23,770 bases of DNA from NCBI GenBank assembly GCA_902485915.1, contig CABTMH010000096.1, positions 1 through 23,770 of the forward strand, written 5' to 3'. Each line of letters opens with the position of its first letter. Position 1 is the stretch's first letter. The notes beneath the pieces are model-generated. The model saw nothing but the letters and a program-made list of their open reading frames with translations, was not told the origin of the DNA and made no database searches. Made by a program: the position numbers and the translations under genes. Positions 21,657-23,770 of this stretch are shown here, one piece after another. This DNA comes from an uncultured Oribacterium sp. (GTDB taxonomy: Bacteria > Bacillota > Clostridia > Lachnospirales > Lachnospiraceae).

Positions 21657-21719
21657 TACAATCCAGAGGGCTACGTTTTTAATGAAGTCTGACCATTTTA
21701 TAAATCCAGAGGTAAAGTC

Positions 21720-22391
21720 ATGAAAATATTAATCGTGGAAGATGAAAAGCTTCTCGCAGATTCGATCCGGGATCTGCTGACGGAGCAGGGTTATCAGGCT
21801 GAGGCGGTGTATGATGGAGAGGCCGGGGTCGATTATGCATCGACCGGGGTCTATGATCTCATCATCCTGGATGTCATGATGCCGAAGATGAATGGATATC
21901 AGGTGGCACGGGTTCTGCGCCAGCAGCATATCAGTACGCCGATCCTCATGCTGACAGCGAAGTCCGAGCTGCTGGACCGTGTACAGGGGCTCGATTCCGG
22001 GGCGGACTACTACCTGACGAAGCCCTTCGATGCACGCGAGCTTTTCGCCTGCATCCATGCGCTGCTTCGCCGTCAGGGTGCCGAAGTCGATACCCTCGGC
22101 TTCGGAAACACGACCCTTGATCTCTCGACGAGTACTCTTTTATGTGAAGAAAAGTCCCTCCGCCTGAGTGCGAAGGAGTTTGATGTGATGCGTATGCTGA
22201 TGCAGCAGAAGGAAAAGAATCTGTCGAAGGAAGCTATCCTCCAGAAGGTCTGGGGCTTCAATTCCGATGCCGTCGAGAACCACGTCGAGGTCTATGTCGG
22301 TTTTCTCCGGAAGAAGCTGCACTCCATCGGCTCGAATGTGCAGATCGTCGCCGTGCGCCGGCTCGGCTATCATCTGGAGCTGGAGGACTGA
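21720..22391 (+). CDS. OmpR/PhoB-family response regulator
   Basis: The 223-residue protein has a receiver domain (1-115) with the acidic pair Glu7 and Asp8, phospho-acceptor Asp51 in IILDVMMP, Thr79 and Lys101, so it should be phosphorylated normally. A winged-helix DNA-binding domain follows (about 125-222, LSAKEFDVMRMLMQQKEKNLSKEAIL and ENHVEVYVGFLRKKL, with VRRLGYHL at the end). AGAGG lies seven bases before the ATG. The kinase gene starts one base after its stop. The gene is divergent from the SLH-exporter operon and both promoters share a direct-repeat module, so the exporter and the regulator itself are its likely targets. Confidence 0.96.
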   Translation: MKILIVEDEKLLADSIRDLLTEQGYQAEAVYDGEAGVDYASTGVYDLIILDVMMPKMNGYQVARVLRQQHISTPILMLTAKSELLDRVQGLDSGADYYLTKPFDARELFACIHALLRRQGAEVDTLGFGNTTLDLSTSTLLCEEKSLRLSAKEFDVMRMLMQQKEKNLSKEAILQKVWGFNSDAVENHVEVYVGFLRKKLHSIGSNVQIVAVRRLGYHLELED

Positions 22392-22392
22392 T

Positions 22393-23685
22393 ATGGATAT
22401 GATTCGAAAGCTCCGGATCCGCTTCGTGCCGATCATGATGGTCATCGTCTGCACGATGCTGATCATCATCTTCGGACTCGTCATACACATGACCCACTCC
22501 CGTATCCGGGAGGACGGCTTACGTATGATGGAAAGCATCACGAATCTCCCGATGGGCACCCGCTCTGACCGCCATCCGAAGCGGAAGGACGAAAACAAGG
22601 AGGCGAACGTGCAGCTTCCGTTCTTCCGTGTACAGATCGACACGGATGGGAAGATCGTCGACACGGATGGCGACTACTATGATCTGACGAAGGAAGGCTC
22701 GGAAGCCGTCCTCGAGGAGCTCGTCAGCGTGGCGACAGGCAGTGAAGAAAAGGTCGGCGATCTCCACGACTATAATCTCCGCTACTATCGGAGCGACATA
22801 AAAAAGCCGTTTGACAGAGAAGCGCAGGGTGCGGCGGATACCGCTAAGGGTCAGATCATCGTTTTTGCAGATATCTCCTCCGAGATCGCGACGATGCGAA
22901 ACCTCTACCGGACCTGCGTCCTCATCGGACTCCGCAGCTTCGCCAGCTTCCTCGTCATCAGCATCTTCTTCGCACGCTGGGCGGTACGCCCGGTCGAGGA
23001 AGCCTGGGCACAGCAGCGACAGTTCGTTTCCGACGCCTCCCATGAGCTGAAGACGCCGCTCACCGTCATCCTGACCGACGCGGAGATGCTGAAATCTCCG
23101 CGTTTCGATGAAGTGCATAAGGCACAGTTCGTCGATAATATCCTTACGATGTCGAACCAGATGCGCGGCCTTGTAGAGAGCCTCCTGGAGCTCGCCCGTG
23201 TCGACAACGGTGCCATCCAGAAAGTGCCGCTGCAAAACATCGACCTGTCGGGCCTCGTTTCCGACGAGCTGCTCACCTTCGACGCCCTCTTCTTCGAAAA
23301 GGGCCTGACGCTCGCCGAGGACATCAGCGACGGCATCACGGTCCACGGTTCAACGCAGCACCTGAAGCAGGTCGTCGAGATCCTCCTCGATAACGCGCAG
23401 AAATATTCGGCCCCGCACGGCACGGTCCAGGTGACGCTCCAGAAAAGCGGCGCGCGCCACTGCCTGCTGAGCGTCGCGGATCCGGGGGACGCGATCAGCC
23501 CGGAGGATCTCCGAAAAATCTTCCAGCGCTTCTATCGCATCGACGAAGCCCGTGCGATGAACCACAGCTACGGCCTCGGCCTCTCCATCGCCGAAAACAT
23601 CGTAAAAAAACATAAAGGCCGCATCTGGGCCGAATCCGCCGAGGGCATCAACACCTTCCGCGTCGAGCTTCCGATGGTCGGATGA
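22393..23685 (+). CDS. Membrane sensor histidine kinase
   Basis: The 430-residue kinase has two transmembrane helices (about 11-33 and 174-195) around an extracellular domain of about 140 residues rich in charged residues, with VQIDTDGKIVDTDGDYYDL suggesting a PAS-like strand pattern. The catalytic part has the H-box FVSDASHELKTPLTV with His217, N-box LKQVVEILLDNAQKYS (Asn334), an F-box FQRFYRID and G2 box GLGLSIA (394-400). The G1 box reads DPGDAI where DxGxGI is usual, so the second Gly is lost; the ATP-lid may bind less tightly. The start has GGAGGA in the end of the regulator gene. The stimulus is unknown; as with BceS- or VanS-like partners of exporters, an envelope-active compound is a reasonable guess. 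Confidence 0.95.
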   Translation: MDMIRKLRIRFVPIMMVIVCTMLIIIFGLVIHMTHSRIREDGLRMMESITNLPMGTRSDRHPKRKDENKEANVQLPFFRVQIDTDGKIVDTDGDYYDLTKEGSEAVLEELVSVATGSEEKVGDLHDYNLRYYRSDIKKPFDREAQGAADTAKGQIIVFADISSEIATMRNLYRTCVLIGLRSFASFLVISIFFARWAVRPVEEAWAQQRQFVSDASHELKTPLTVILTDAEMLKSPRFDEVHKAQFVDNILTMSNQMRGLVESLLELARVDNGAIQKVPLQNIDLSGLVSDELLTFDALFFEKGLTLAEDISDGITVHGSTQHLKQVVEILLDNAQKYSAPHGTVQVTLQKSGARHCLLSVADPGDAISPEDLRKIFQRFYRIDEARAMNHSYGLGLSIAENIVKKHKGRIWAESAEGINTFRVELPMVG

Positions 23686-23704
23686 TAAAAACCGCCGCAG
23701 GGAT

Positions 23705-23770
23705 TCAGAAGCCGAAAGGGGCTGGCATCCGAAGATGATACTTCGGATGCCAGCCCCTTTCGGCTTCTGA
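23705..23770 (+). terminator. Perfect 30-base-stem hairpin after the kinase gene
   Basis: Arms 23705-23734 and 23741-23770 are perfectly complementary around a six-base loop. It begins 19 bases after the stop of the kinase gene. The window ends at the end of the second arm, so whether a T run follows cannot be seen. Position suggests a terminator, perhaps shared with a convergent gene. Confidence 0.7.

Noticed and set aside
21660..21713. Direct repeat AATCCAGAGG shortly before the response regulator start
   Set aside because: Only about ten bases match, and the second copy is explained as the ribosome binding site; too short to call an operator.

Overview
The window reads as ordinary chromosome from a fairly GC-rich, low-motility-type Firmicute. 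Gene order and protein flavour (RbfA, NrnA and L7Ae-like YlxQ in one run, a SARP-type regulator, an SLH protein, strong GGAGG ribosome binding sites) point to the class Clostridia, most likely a Lachnospiraceae-like organism. This is inference from the sequence alone. No phage, insertion sequence, CRISPR array or tRNA/rRNA gene was seen.

Positions 1-9951 hold the classic translation/RNA-metabolism block, all on the minus strand and read from right to left: rimP-nusA-rnpM(ylxR)-ylxQ-infB-rbfA-nrnA-truB::ribF, then rpsO and a partial pnp that runs off the left edge. The first eight genes overlap or lie within about 40 bases of each other and appear to share one promoter at 9923-9951. rpsO has its own strong promoter and terminator, and pnp has a long leader hairpin. 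Oddities are a single-protein TruB-RibF fusion that lacks the TruB C-terminal domain, a RimP that lacks its C-terminal domain and ends in an acidic tail, and a repeat-expanded IF2 N-terminus.

Positions 9969-16050 hold, again on the minus strand, a neurotransmitter:sodium symporter family transporter, a SARP-like regulator with a degenerate GGDEF-like end, a His-rich ArsP_2-type metal exporter and pyrG. The pyrG promoter is followed by an intrinsic terminator before the gene, which suggests attenuation.

Positions 16062-23770 hold an envelope-stress style locus: a minus-strand operon (SLH-domain exported protein, HlyD-type adaptor, MacB-type ATPase, MacB-type permease) divergent from a plus-strand OmpR-family response regulator and histidine kinase. 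The two divergent promoters carry the same module, (A/T)TTCAG-N5-TTTCAGTT-N8-TAGAATGC, each pointing at its own operon. This is the best candidate for a self-contained regulated system: the sensor probably activates both itself and the exporter through an 11-base-spaced direct repeat.

Throughout the window, intergenic gaps contain long, nearly perfect hairpins without U tracts. Several share a CAGG(C)AGGAGCCGGAGGG-like core, so they look like a dispersed repeat family that mostly sits just after stop codons.
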